From positions 986,085 to 1,050,084 of the forward strand of contig NZ_FOBB01000002.1 in assembly GCF_900109685.1 (NCBI RefSeq): a DNA stretch of 64,000 nt, in the 5' to 3' direction. Positions 45,496 through 53,738 of the stretch are shown one piece after another (positions within the stretch are counted from its first letter, which is position 1; every line of letters begins with the position of its first letter). Below the pieces are notes generated by a model. That model was not told the origin of the DNA, searched no databases, and saw only the letters and a list, made by a program, of their open reading frames with translations. The translations under genes were made by a program, and so were the position numbers. Source of the stretch: Chitinophaga rupis. Lineage in GTDB: Bacteria; Bacteroidota; Bacteroidia; Chitinophagales; Chitinophagaceae.

Positions 45496-46695
45496 ATGAA
45501 GAACCTCTTGCTCCGGCGCCTGGCCTTGTGCTGCGTTGTATTATTATTTTCTGAAAGCGCCCTCAATGCCCAGGCATATAAAAAGCTGCATGAAAAGGCT
45601 GTGCTGGTGGATACGCATAACGATGTACTTTCCTCCGCCACCATGCGCGGCCTGGATATTTCACAGGACCTGCGCGGCAAAACACATTCAGACCTGGCCC
45701 GTTTTAAAGAGGGCGGGGTAGATGTGCAGGTGTTTTCCATTTTCTGCGATGAACGTTTTGGAAAGGATACTGCTTTCAAATTTGCCAATATAGAGATCGA
45801 TTCCCTGTACGCCATTACTGCGCGTAACGCCGATAAAATGGCGATGGTATTTACCCCGAAGCAGCTGGACTGGGCTGTAAAGCAGCATAAGCTGGCTGCC
45901 ATGATAGGCGTGGAAGGCGGGCATATGATAGCCGGCGATATTGCCAACCTGGATAGCCTGTACAAACGCGGTGCGCGTTACCTGACCCTTACCTGGAACA
46001 ACTCTACGGAATGGGCCAGCTCCGCCAAAGACGAATCAGGAGATAGTGTGCGCAACCCGCATAAGGGACTGAACGATTTTGGCAAACAGGTAGTGCAGCG
46101 CATGAACCAGCTGGGCATGATGGTAGACCTTTCACATGTAGGTGAGCAAACCTTTTGGGATGCCATTCATACCACTACCAAACCAGTGCTGGTATCGCAC
46201 AGCTGCGCGTATGCGCTTTGCCCGGTGTTCCGTAATCTGAAGGATGAGCAGATCAAAGCAGTGGGTGCCAATGGCGGCGTGATACAGGTGAACTTTTACT
46301 CCGGTTTCCTGGACAGCACCTATTTCCGGCGGCAAAAGGAGTTCATTGCCCGGCACCAGCAGGATGCGGATGCCCTGAAGCAAAACGGCAAAGCAGAGTA
46401 TGAGATCCAGGAGGAGCTATACCGCAAATATCCCGCAGAAGCAGAACAGCTGCGTGCGCCCTTTAATTTGCTCATTGATCATATTGACTACATCGCTAAG
46501 CTGGCCGGGGTGGAGCATGTAGGGCTGGGATCCGATTTTGACGGCATAGAAGCCCCGCCGCAACAGCTGAACGGCGTAGAGGACTACCCGTTAGTGACCA
46601 AAGCATTACTGGAAAGAGGATATACAAAGAAAGACATCCGCAAAATATTAGGCGGCAACTTTATACGGGTATTTAAGGCCAACAGCAAAAAATAA
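45496..46695 (+). CDS. Membrane dipeptidase (M19 family), exported
   Basis: 399 residues from ATG 45496; the frame opens at a TTG at 45466, which is not needed. A signal peptide ends near ALNAQ. Metal-binding motifs of the M19 dipeptidases are visible: DTHNDVLS, IGVEGGHMIAG, VDLSHVGEQTFWDA and VSHSCAYAL, with GLGSDFDGIEAPP near the end. The family cleaves dipeptides, including those with a C-terminal D-residue. The next gene, an N-acyl-D-amino-acid deacylase, begins 5 bp later, so the two probably work together on D-amino-acid-containing material such as peptidoglycan fragments. Confidence 0.94.
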   Translation: MKNLLLRRLALCCVVLLFSESALNAQAYKKLHEKAVLVDTHNDVLSSATMRGLDISQDLRGKTHSDLARFKEGGVDVQVFSIFCDERFGKDTAFKFANIEIDSLYAITARNADKMAMVFTPKQLDWAVKQHKLAAMIGVEGGHMIAGDIANLDSLYKRGARYLTLTWNNSTEWASSAKDESGDSVRNPHKGLNDFGKQVVQRMNQLGMMVDLSHVGEQTFWDAIHTTTKPVLVSHSCAYALCPVFRNLKDEQIKAVGANGGVIQVNFYSGFLDSTYFRRQKEFIARHQQDADALKQNGKAEYEIQEELYRKYPAEAEQLRAPFNLLIDHIDYIAKLAGVEHVGLGSDFDGIEAPPQQLNGVEDYPLVTKALLERGYTKKDIRKILGGNFIRVFKANSKK

Positions 46696-46699
46696 TTGT

Positions 46700-48274
46700 A
46701 TGATGAAATGGTTAACCGGCATGGCTTTGCTGTGCAGCATCCCTGCGTTTGCGCAACAGTCCTGCGATGTATTGATCCGCAATGGCCGGATCGTGGATGG
46801 TACCGGCAACTCCTGGTTTTATGGAGATGTGGCGGTAAAAGAAGGTAAGATCATTGCCGTGGGCAAGCTAGCCGGCTACAGCGCCCCTAAAACCATTGAT
46901 GCGCAAAAAATGATCGTAGCCCCGGGTTTTATAGATGTACACGGGCATGTGGAATCCGGCATTTTTGAACGCCCTACGGCAGATAACTATATTTATGATG
47001 GCGTAACCACCATTGTTACGGGTAACTGCGGCAGCTCAGCCGATGATCTGCAAAAATTCTTCGGCCGGGTAGATAGCCTGCACGCAGGCATTAACATAGC
47101 CTCCCTGGTAGGGCATAATACGGTACGGGCGCAGGTCATGCACCGGGATAACCGCGCACCCACCCCCGCAGAGCAGCAACAGATGGATTCCCTGGTGGCC
47201 AAAGCCATGCAGGATGGCGCCGTAGGTTTTTCAACAGGTCTCATTTACATTCCCGGCGCTTTTTCCAAAACAGATGAAGTAGTGGAGCTGGCTAAGTCAG
47301 CCGCGCAATATAACGGCGTGTATGCGTCACATATACGGAACGAGGAAAACAAAGTGGTGGATGCAGTGAATGAAGCCATTAACATTGGCAGGTCGGCCAA
47401 TATGCCGGTAGAGATCTCGCACTTTAAAGTAAGCGGTAAAGCTAACTGGGGCCGCTCCGGCGAAATATTAGGATTAGTGCAGCAGGCCCGCAAGGAAGGC
47501 TGGGACGTAACCATTGATCAATACCCTTACACGGCCAGCAGCACCAACCTGGGGGTGCGTTTGCCGGATTGGGCGCTGGCCGGCGGGCAGGATTCCATTA
47601 ACGTACGCCTGCACAATGCCGCTACCCGCGCACAGATCAAAAAGGAAATGCTGGAACAGCTGCACAGCTACAAATACAAGAACTACAGCTACTGCGTGGT
47701 AGCCAACTACCCGGCAGATACCAGCTTTAACGGCAAAAGCATTACAGACATCAACAAGCTGATGGGCCGTAAAGGCAATGCCAAACATGAAGCGGAAACC
47801 ATTATGGACATGGTGGAAAAAGGCGGCGCTCAAATGGTGTACCATGGCATGAATGAAGAGGATGTGCGTTACATCATGCAATATCCCTTTTGCATGGTAG
47901 GCGCCGATGCCGGCGTACCCACACCAGGCAAAGGCATGCCGCACCCCCGCGCTTATGGCACCAATGCGCGCATACTGGGTAAATATGTGCGGGAGGCTAA
48001 GCTGATCCCGCTGGAAGAAGCCATCCGCCGCATGACCTCCCTGGCCGCACAAAAGTTCCAGCTAAAGGACAGGGGCCTGCTCCGCGAAGGCATGGCCGCC
48101 GACATCGTGATCTTTGACGATCAAACGATCGATGACAAAGCTACCTTTGATGTTCCGCATCAATACTCCACCGGCATGCAGTATGTATTGGTAAACGGCC
48201 AGCTGGAGCTGGAAAACGGCCGGCATACAGGCCTGCGTAGTGGTACACCGTTGTATGGACCGGCGAAACGCTAG
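46700..48274 (+). CDS. N-acyl-D-amino-acid deacylase (D-aminoacylase family), exported
   Basis: 524 residues. A signal peptide (about 1-19) ends in AFAQQ. The amidohydrolase features are DVLIRNGRIVDGTGNSWFYG, the metal site PGFIDVHGHVES, VTTIVTGNCGSSADDL (Cys ligand), SHIRNE, ISHFKVSG, and VGADAGVP with the conserved Asp. The enzyme frees D-amino acids from N-acyl or peptide precursors in the periplasm. It follows the dipeptidase gene by 5 bp as an operon. Confidence 0.92.
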   Translation: MMKWLTGMALLCSIPAFAQQSCDVLIRNGRIVDGTGNSWFYGDVAVKEGKIIAVGKLAGYSAPKTIDAQKMIVAPGFIDVHGHVESGIFERPTADNYIYDGVTTIVTGNCGSSADDLQKFFGRVDSLHAGINIASLVGHNTVRAQVMHRDNRAPTPAEQQQMDSLVAKAMQDGAVGFSTGLIYIPGAFSKTDEVVELAKSAAQYNGVYASHIRNEENKVVDAVNEAINIGRSANMPVEISHFKVSGKANWGRSGEILGLVQQARKEGWDVTIDQYPYTASSTNLGVRLPDWALAGGQDSINVRLHNAATRAQIKKEMLEQLHSYKYKNYSYCVVANYPADTSFNGKSITDINKLMGRKGNAKHEAETIMDMVEKGGAQMVYHGMNEEDVRYIMQYPFCMVGADAGVPTPGKGMPHPRAYGTNARILGKYVREAKLIPLEEAIRRMTSLAAQKFQLKDRGLLREGMAADIVIFDDQTIDDKATFDVPHQYSTGMQYVLVNGQLELENGRHTGLRSGTPLYGPAKR

Positions 48275-48275
48275 G

Positions 48276-48403
48276 GAAGCAGAAAGCACAAAGCGTAAAG
48301 CATAAAGCATAAAGCAGAAAGCATAAAGGGTAAAGCGTAAAGGGAGGATAGAACATAAAGGCTTCAGGCTTTATGCTTTACGCTTTCGGCTTTCAGCTTT
48401 TCG
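48276..48403. repeat. Inverted word repeat (GCATAAAGC family)
   Basis: From 48280 to 48342 the words AAAGCATAAAGC, AAAGCGTAAAGC and AAAGGGTAAAGC recur about nine times. From 48354 to 48403 the reverse words GCTTTATGCTTTACGCTTTC appear. The two could pair as a long imperfect hairpin between convertible stop and start, and may act as terminator. Confidence 0.85.
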
Positions 48404-48415
48404 TTAACTTACAAT

Positions 48416-48982
48416 ATGGACACCTTCAACCACATCAAAACCCTGATCACCATTATCCTGGGTTTAAGTATTACGCATTTGCTGAAAGGCGTGGCTAAAT
48501 TTATACAGCATCCGCACCGCGATAAGCCGTATTGGTTGCACCTGGCCTGGGTATTCTATATTTTTATGTTGCTGGTGCACTTCTGGTGGTGGGAGTACCG
48601 GTTAACGCATGTACAGCACTGGAGCTTTACCAGCTACTTTTTCATTATCTTCTTCATCATGACCTTTTACTCTTTATGCGCCCTGCTGTTCCCCGATGAT
48701 ATTAAAGACTATAAGGGGTATGAGGATTATTTCTTTTCCCGTAAAAAATGGTTCTTTGCCATCCTGGCCTTCAGTTATCTGCTGGATATTGGCGATACCC
48801 TCATTAAAGGGCAGGACTATTTCAACAGCCTGTCCATAGAATACCCCATCCGTAATGCCGTGCATATTATTTTATGCCTGCTGGCCATCCAGATCAATAA
48901 CCGCATTTTTAACGGAACTTTAGTCATCCTGTTTATCTTGTACGAGCTTTCATATATCCTTCGCTTGTTTGATACCGTGTAA
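48416..48982 (+). CDS. Uncharacterised multi-pass membrane protein
   Basis: 188 residues, with about five or six hydrophobic segments (roughly 8-25, 42-60, 72-92, 112-128, 145-160 and 165-182). Motifs such as HFWWWEYR are aromatic-rich but not diagnostic. I do not recognise the family. The stop codon is part of the -7 box of the next gene. An inner membrane protein of unknown role. Confidence 0.75.
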   Translation: MDTFNHIKTLITIILGLSITHLLKGVAKFIQHPHRDKPYWLHLAWVFYIFMLLVHFWWWEYRLTHVQHWSFTSYFFIIFFIMTFYSLCALLFPDDIKDYKGYEDYFFSRKKWFFAILAFSYLLDIGDTLIKGQDYFNSLSIEYPIRNAVHIILCLLAIQINNRIFNGTLVILFILYELSYILRLFDTV

Positions 48983-48988
48983 CTTTGC
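48980..48988 (+). promoter_or_regulatory. -7 box of the retropepsin-like gene
   Basis: TAACTTTGC, whose first three bases are the stop of the upstream gene. It lies 29 nt before the ATG at 49017. The -33 element is not clear. Confidence 0.45.
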
Positions 48989-49016
48989 GCTCTCTGTACT
49001 GTATAAAAAACGATCC

Positions 49017-50291
49017 ATGAAAAAATGTATGTGGCTGCTGGCTTTTTGCTGCAGCAGCGCACTGGCGCTTGGCCAGGACAATGATCATCCCGATAGCCTG
49101 CTGGTGCGCCGGCAGCTCTTTGTTTTACGCAACGTAATAGCAGCCAAAGGAGCGCAGCTTTCCGAACGGGAACGCCTATATTACCAGGCCTACCTGGACA
49201 ACTTCTTTAACAAGGGGAAAACATCCAACACCAGCATAGACCTGCTGTTGCAAAAGTACCGCGCTGATCTTACCGCCAAACAGGTGTCGGAATTATTACA
49301 GGTAAAAATAGATAACCTGGTAAAGGCCTACCAGTATAAAGCAGCATACACCAGCTCCATGTATTTGCTGGACAGCTTTAAAACCACGCTGCCGGAAAAA
49401 GATCAGGCAGCCATCCGCAATGCAGCGGTAATATGGGAGGGCTTACAGGAGATAGCGCCCCAGGAGCTAACCGTGGTGCAGGACACACATATTCCTTTTA
49501 AGCGGGATGCAGTAGGGCTGGTGAATATACCGGTGAGCATTGGCGATACCAGCAATGAATTTGTATTTGATACCGGCGCCGGTATTTCTACCATTACGGA
49601 AAGCAGCGCCGTACGCAACCATCTTACCCCGATGAATAAATATTTTGAGGTGGAAGCTGCTACCGGCGGCATTGTGAAGGCGCGTATTGCCGTAGTGAAG
49701 GAGCTGAAGATTGGCGGCATCCTGGTAAAGAACGCCGTATTCATGGTATTCCCGGACAGCGCGCTTACCTGGCCGGAGGCAAAGTATGGCATTAAAGGGA
49801 TCATTGGTTTCCCGGTGATTGAGCAAATGGGCGAGATCCGCATTAACAGTAAGGAGGGCGTGCTGGAAGTGCCGCAGCAACCTTTACCCGGCAATTACGC
49901 CAACTTTGGTTTAAGTAACCTGCGCCCGGTGATCAATGTAGCTTACAAAAAAGATAGCCTGCCTTTTATATTTGATACCGGCGCAACCGCTACTGCGCTG
50001 AATGCACCCTTTTTTAAGAAATACCGGAAAGAGGTAATGCGCAGAGGGAAGCCTTTCCGGCTGCCGCAGGGCGGGGCAGGAGGTGTTAATACCGTGAACG
50101 CATATAGGCTGCCTGAAATAGTATTGGGCATTGCCGATAAGAGACCCAGGTTGCCGCAAATACCTGTTATTACCGCACCGGTAATGGAAGAGGACAGGTA
50201 TTACTATGGCAACCTGGGCCAGGATATTATGAAACAGTACCGTGAAATGGTGATCAGCTTCAGGTATATGTATGTGTCGTTCAAAGATTAG
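49017..50291 (+). CDS. Exported retropepsin-like aspartyl protease with two DTG motifs
   Basis: 424 residues from ATG 49017 (an upstream in-frame start at 48969 overlaps the previous gene). A signal peptide (about 1-20) ends ALALGQ. Residues 25-145 are helical. Two retropepsin-like domains follow: FVFDTGAGISTI near residues 180-195 and FIFDTGATATAL near 318-330. Two DTG motifs in one chain would let the protein form a complete active site by itself, like pepsin, where most bacterial members have one and must dimerise. Activity and substrate are untested. Confidence 0.85.
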   Translation: MKKCMWLLAFCCSSALALGQDNDHPDSLLVRRQLFVLRNVIAAKGAQLSERERLYYQAYLDNFFNKGKTSNTSIDLLLQKYRADLTAKQVSELLQVKIDNLVKAYQYKAAYTSSMYLLDSFKTTLPEKDQAAIRNAAVIWEGLQEIAPQELTVVQDTHIPFKRDAVGLVNIPVSIGDTSNEFVFDTGAGISTITESSAVRNHLTPMNKYFEVEAATGGIVKARIAVVKELKIGGILVKNAVFMVFPDSALTWPEAKYGIKGIIGFPVIEQMGEIRINSKEGVLEVPQQPLPGNYANFGLSNLRPVINVAYKKDSLPFIFDTGATATALNAPFFKKYRKEVMRRGKPFRLPQGGAGGVNTVNAYRLPEIVLGIADKRPRLPQIPVITAPVMEEDRYYYGNLGQDIMKQYREMVISFRYMYVSFKD

Positions 50292-50355
50292 CTGTTAGCT
50301 TCTAGCTTTTAGCCTTTAGCCTTTAGCATAACAGGGCTTTAGCGTTAAGCGTTAA
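50291..50355. repeat. Word repeat (CTTTTAGCCTTTAG family)
   Basis: GCTTCTAGCTTTTAGCCTTT with further TTTAGC words at 50291-50330 and the reverse-like AGCGTTAAGCGTTAA at 50341-50355, overlapping the end of thrC. Confidence 0.55.
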
Positions 50356-51535
50356 TATCCAGGTTCTCCAGGTATTTATAGCCGGAGCCGGTGTTCAGCA
50401 GTAAAATGTTTTCATCGTGCAGTATCAGGCCTTCGTCCAGCAGCTTGGGCAGGGCTGCAATTAAGGCCGCACCTTCAGGTGCGGCCAGTAGTCCCTCCCG
50501 CCGCGATAATAACTGCATGTATTTTTTTAGCTCCTCTTCACTGATGGCCAGCGCATGACCATGCGACTGGTTTAACGCATCCATGATCAGCGGCTCCGCA
50601 AAGGGGCGGGGCACGGCCAGGCCATTAGCAATAGAGGGCTGTCCGTTATACTTTTTAGCATTAGGCTGCAAACCTTGCCAGGAGGCCACTATGGGCTGGC
50701 AGTTGGCCGCCTGCACCGCTATCAGGCGGGGCATTTTATCCGGTATCCAGCCCAGGGCCAGCATTTCCCGGAATGCTTTCCATAAACCAATTAACCCGGT
50801 ACCGCCGCCGGTGGGGTACAGGATCACATCCGGCAGGTTCCAGTGCAGCTGTTCTGCAATTTCGTAACCCATGGTTTTCTTGCCTTCCAAACGGTACGGC
50901 TCCTTAAAGGTGGAGACATCAAAACAGCCGCGTTCTTCCCGGATGCGGGCTGCTTCTGCTGCGCAGTCGTTAATGAGGCCATCTACCAGCACTACTTCAG
51001 CGCCGTACATCCAGCACTCTTCCTTAAAGATCTTAGGGGTATGCCGCGGCATTACCACCACTGCCTGCATGCCTGCAGCAGCGCAATAAGCTGCCATGGC
51101 GCCGCCGGCATTGCCTGCTGTGGGAACAATGCAGCTTTCCACGCCAAATTCTTTGGCCTTGGAAATAGCAGCGCTTAAACCGCGGGCTTTAAAAGAGCCG
51201 GTAGGATTCAGTGATTCATCTTTCCAGAAAAGTTTATCGAATCCCAGCTGCCGGGGAATATTGTGCAGTGTTAACAGGGGCGTCATGCCTTCGCCCAGGG
51301 TTACAATATTGTTCACATCAAAAACAGGCAGCATTTCCAGGTAACGCCACATATTATCTGATTGGGCGGGCAATACTTCCTTTGAAAGCGGAAATACATC
51401 ATCGGTACTATACTCCGCTACTAAAGGAGCATTACAACATACGGATGTCTGATGTAAACGGTGTGGGTCGTGATATTGGCCGCAGCTGCTGCATTGCAGG
51501 GACGACAGCAACGACAATGTTTCAATTGTCCTCAT
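50345..51535 (-). CDS. thrC: Threonine synthase
   Basis: 396 residues. It converts O-phosphohomoserine to threonine with PLP. Lys116 in NPTGSFKARG binds PLP; the phosphate loop is YPTGGGTGLIG. The N-terminus has a zinc-ribbon-like pair (CSSC at 15-18 and CC at 33-34), seen in a subgroup of threonine synthases. The family also includes other PLP lyases, but length and motifs fit ThrC. It lies 134 bp downstream of the LysR gene, with a hairpin-rich leader between. No other threonine gene is adjacent. Confidence 0.87.
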   Translation of the reverse strand: MRTIETLSLLSSLQCSSCGQYHDPHRLHQTSVCCNAPLVAEYSTDDVFPLSKEVLPAQSDNMWRYLEMLPVFDVNNIVTLGEGMTPLLTLHNIPRQLGFDKLFWKDESLNPTGSFKARGLSAAISKAKEFGVESCIVPTAGNAGGAMAAYCAAAGMQAVVVMPRHTPKIFKEECWMYGAEVVLVDGLINDCAAEAARIREERGCFDVSTFKEPYRLEGKKTMGYEIAEQLHWNLPDVILYPTGGGTGLIGLWKAFREMLALGWIPDKMPRLIAVQAANCQPIVASWQGLQPNAKKYNGQPSIANGLAVPRPFAEPLIMDALNQSHGHALAISEEELKKYMQLLSRREGLLAAPEGAALIAALPKLLDEGLILHDENILLLNTGSGYKYLENLDINA

Positions 51536-51573
51536 AAAATGAAGTGTAAATAAAAATGAAGTCAGATGTATAA

Positions 51574-51645
51574 TGACAACAGCCGGTTATTACTGTTGTC
51601 ATCATTTGTTCTCACAACAAATGTACTCACCTCCTCCATTCGGAG
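51574..51645 (-). promoter_or_regulatory. Structured leader of threonine synthase with three hairpins
   Basis: On the minus strand, three stems follow each other before the ATG at 51535: CCTCC/GGAGG (about 51630-51645), ATTTGTT/AACAAAT (51604-51622) and TGACAACAG/CTGTTGTCA (51574-51601). No leader peptide rich in Thr or Ile codons was found. One may end the LysR transcript; together they could regulate thrC. Confidence 0.5.
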
Positions 51646-51669
51646 GTTATACTAAATAGGCATATACTA

Positions 51670-52575
51670 TTACCTGGGGTTATACTGTTTTTTAGCGAGA
51701 CGTATAAATATGTTGTTGATCTGATCGTTATTGGTGCCCTGCCGCTGCATGAAAAAGAAGGAGCGGTGGATCCTTAAACCCGGAATATCAATGCGTACCA
51801 GTTGTCCGTTATCTATAAGATGTTCTACAGAACGCTGCGGTAAAAAGCCCAGGCAGGTATCGCTGAGCAGGAAGTTTTTGAGGGCTTCTGTACCGCCTAA
51901 AATAATACGGTTATTAATATCCTGGATGGATAACCCGAAGGGCGCCAGCGCTTCTGCTACGGCTGCCAGCGTGCCACTGCCTCTTTCCCGCAGTGCCACA
52001 GGAATATTCTTCAGCTCCTCTACCGTTACCCGTTTCTTTTTAGCCAGCGGGCTTTTGTGATGACATACCGGTATCACCTCGTCTTTCATGAAAAATTTAT
52101 ACTGCACCGTGGTATGTTTATTCCTGCTTTCAGTAATACCCAGGTCTATTTCCTGTTCCAGCAGCGCGCGAAGTATATTTTCCGAGTTACTGTTAAGCAA
52201 CCGCAGTTGTATGTTGGGATATTGCTGGTGAAAGCTGGACAGGATACCTGGTATCACGTACAAGGCCACCGTAGTGCTGGCACCCACTACCAGCGAGCCT
52301 TTGGCCTGCTGCCGTCCGGAGAGGCTGCTTAAATTGAACTGCATGTTCCGCTGCAGCTCCTTCGCTTGTTTTATATGATCAAAAAGGATCTTTCCAGCTG
52401 CAGTTAGTTGTATAGTGCTGCCTTTTCTTTCAAAGAAGCTGAGGTTGAACTGGTTTTCCAGCAGCCGGATATGCTTGCTCACAGAGGGCTGCGTCATAAA
52501 CAGCACTTCTGCTGCTTTGGAAAAGCTAAGCAGGCGGGCTGTTTCGTAAAAAGCTTCATAGCTGATGTTAAGCAT
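51670..52575 (-). CDS. LysR-family transcriptional regulator
   Basis: 301 residues. The N-terminal helix-turn-helix is LSFSKAAEVLFMTQPSVSKH followed by IRLLENQFNLSFFER. The C-terminal effector-binding domain begins near residue 90 (GSLVVGASTTVALYVIPGIL). It reads in the same direction as thrC, which lies 134 bp downstream, so it could control that gene or act elsewhere. A TACTTTTA box lies 19 nt before its ATG. The inducer is unknown. Confidence 0.92.
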   Translation of the reverse strand: MLNISYEAFYETARLLSFSKAAEVLFMTQPSVSKHIRLLENQFNLSFFERKGSTIQLTAAGKILFDHIKQAKELQRNMQFNLSSLSGRQQAKGSLVVGASTTVALYVIPGILSSFHQQYPNIQLRLLNSNSENILRALLEQEIDLGITESRNKHTTVQYKFFMKDEVIPVCHHKSPLAKKKRVTVEELKNIPVALRERGSGTLAAVAEALAPFGLSIQDINNRIILGGTEALKNFLLSDTCLGFLPQRSVEHLIDNGQLVRIDIPGLRIHRSFFFMQRQGTNNDQINNIFIRLAKKQYNPR

Positions 52576-52593
52576 ATTTGGCGTTTGTGCGCA

Positions 52594-52602
52594 CTAAAAG
52601 TA
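52594..52602 (-). promoter_or_regulatory. -7 box of the LysR gene
   Basis: TACTTTTAG on the minus strand, one base from the consensus, with the ATG at 52575. Confidence 0.4.
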
Positions 52603-52615
52603 GTGAAATTCTTTA

Positions 52616-52880
52616 GTCGATGGTCCATGGTCCATAGTCCATTGCATAGAACATAGGGCGGGTACTGCGTGATAGGGAGCGCAGTCCAGGGTCCACAGCA
52701 TCGAGCGTAAAAAAATATTACGTTAAAAGCAAGTGAAGCCACCTGCCTTTAACGTAACTACAGATCTATTCGTACAACGCCATGGGCTATGGGCCATCGA
52801 CCATCAACTAGCTATCTGCCTTTAACGTAACAACATCTCTATTCGCACCAGGCCATGGACCATGGACCATCGACCATGGA
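52616..52880. repeat. Word repeat (CCATGGTCC family) with an internal ~74-bp duplication
   Basis: GATGGTCCATGGTCCATAGT lies at about 52619-52638 and the reverse phrase CCATGGACCATGGACCATCG at about 52852-52871. Between them CTGCCTTTAACGTAACTACA (52743) and CTGCCTTTAACGTAACAACA (52817) begin two near-identical units that each end in ccatgg words. The region contains no gene. Confidence 0.8.
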
Positions 52881-52882
52881 CG

Positions 52883-53533
52883 CTATTTATATTTCGCCAG
52901 CAGCTCCTCACTTTCCGGCTTGCCCCAGTGCGGTTGTTCGCCGGTTGCCGGTTGGGCTGAAAGGCTTTTTAATGCAGATTGGGCGAGGATCTTAGCTTTA
53001 TCCTTATCGCCGCCCCACATTTTAGGCGTATAGTATTTTACCCAGGCCTGCAGATACAATACACGCGGGTTCTCAGGATCCAGCTGCGCGGCTTTGTCCA
53101 GGTATTGCTGGGAAAGCATGCCAAATTCACGCCCGTAGGTCATAGGGTTGATGAACACTTTACTGCGGTATACCATGCTATACACGGTGTACAGTTCTGC
53201 CTTGTCTTTATTGGTACCTTTGTCTTTCAGCAATGCTTCCGCCTGTTTGGCATATTGTTCGCCTTCGATGCTGAATGGTTCTATACGGTCGCCATCTTTT
53301 TGCAGCAGGAATCCAATTTTAGCATTACACAGCGCTGTGTAATAAAACGGCAGCCAGTTGTTTTTTTGTGCATTCGCTGCTTGTTTAAAACGTACAGCCA
53401 GGGCTTCGTAATCAGCCACGGTGCTGGCTTTATCCAGCTGCGCAATCGCAGCGGAGAGCTTATCCTGCGCCCGCAGCTGGATTGAGATTAGCACTATTGC
53501 AAAACTTACGCATAAGAGCATTACTTTTTTCAT
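52883..53533 (-). CDS. Exported helical (TPR-like) protein of unknown function
   Basis: 216 residues. A signal peptide (about 1-22) ends in LRAQ. The rest is helical with TPR-like spacing, for example ADYEALAVRFKQAANAQKNN followed by WLPFYYTALCNAKIGF, and YLDKAAQLDPENPRVLYLQA. It is probably periplasmic. It lies 205 bp downstream of a TonB-dependent receptor on the same strand, separated by a word repeat. A scaffold role is likely but unproven. Confidence 0.82.
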   Translation of the reverse strand: MKKVMLLCVSFAIVLISIQLRAQDKLSAAIAQLDKASTVADYEALAVRFKQAANAQKNNWLPFYYTALCNAKIGFLLQKDGDRIEPFSIEGEQYAKQAEALLKDKGTNKDKAELYTVYSMVYRSKVFINPMTYGREFGMLSQQYLDKAAQLDPENPRVLYLQAWVKYYTPKMWGGDKDKAKILAQSALKSLSAQPATGEQPHWGKPESEELLAKYK

Positions 53534-53544
53534 GATACTTGTTT

Positions 53545-53738
53545 TTATAATTAATAATTAAGAATGAATAATTAATAATCATGGAAGCGGCTACTCCGCA
53601 TTAAGCCTTTTTATCATTTGCCGCCAGAGAATTAATAATTAAGAATGAATGACGGACTACTGCATTATGAAGAACCTTTGTTACTTCACATACTTGCCCT
53701 ACGATTGTTAATTATTCATTCTTAATTATTAATTGTAC
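53545..53738. repeat. Inverted word repeat (AATTAATAATTAAGAATGAA family)
   Basis: ATTAATAATTAAGAATGAAT occurs at about 53550 and 53631 in one orientation, and in reverse complement (ATTCATTCTTAATTATTAAT) at about 53713-53733. The gap between receptor and TPR-like gene consists largely of it. Confidence 0.85.
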
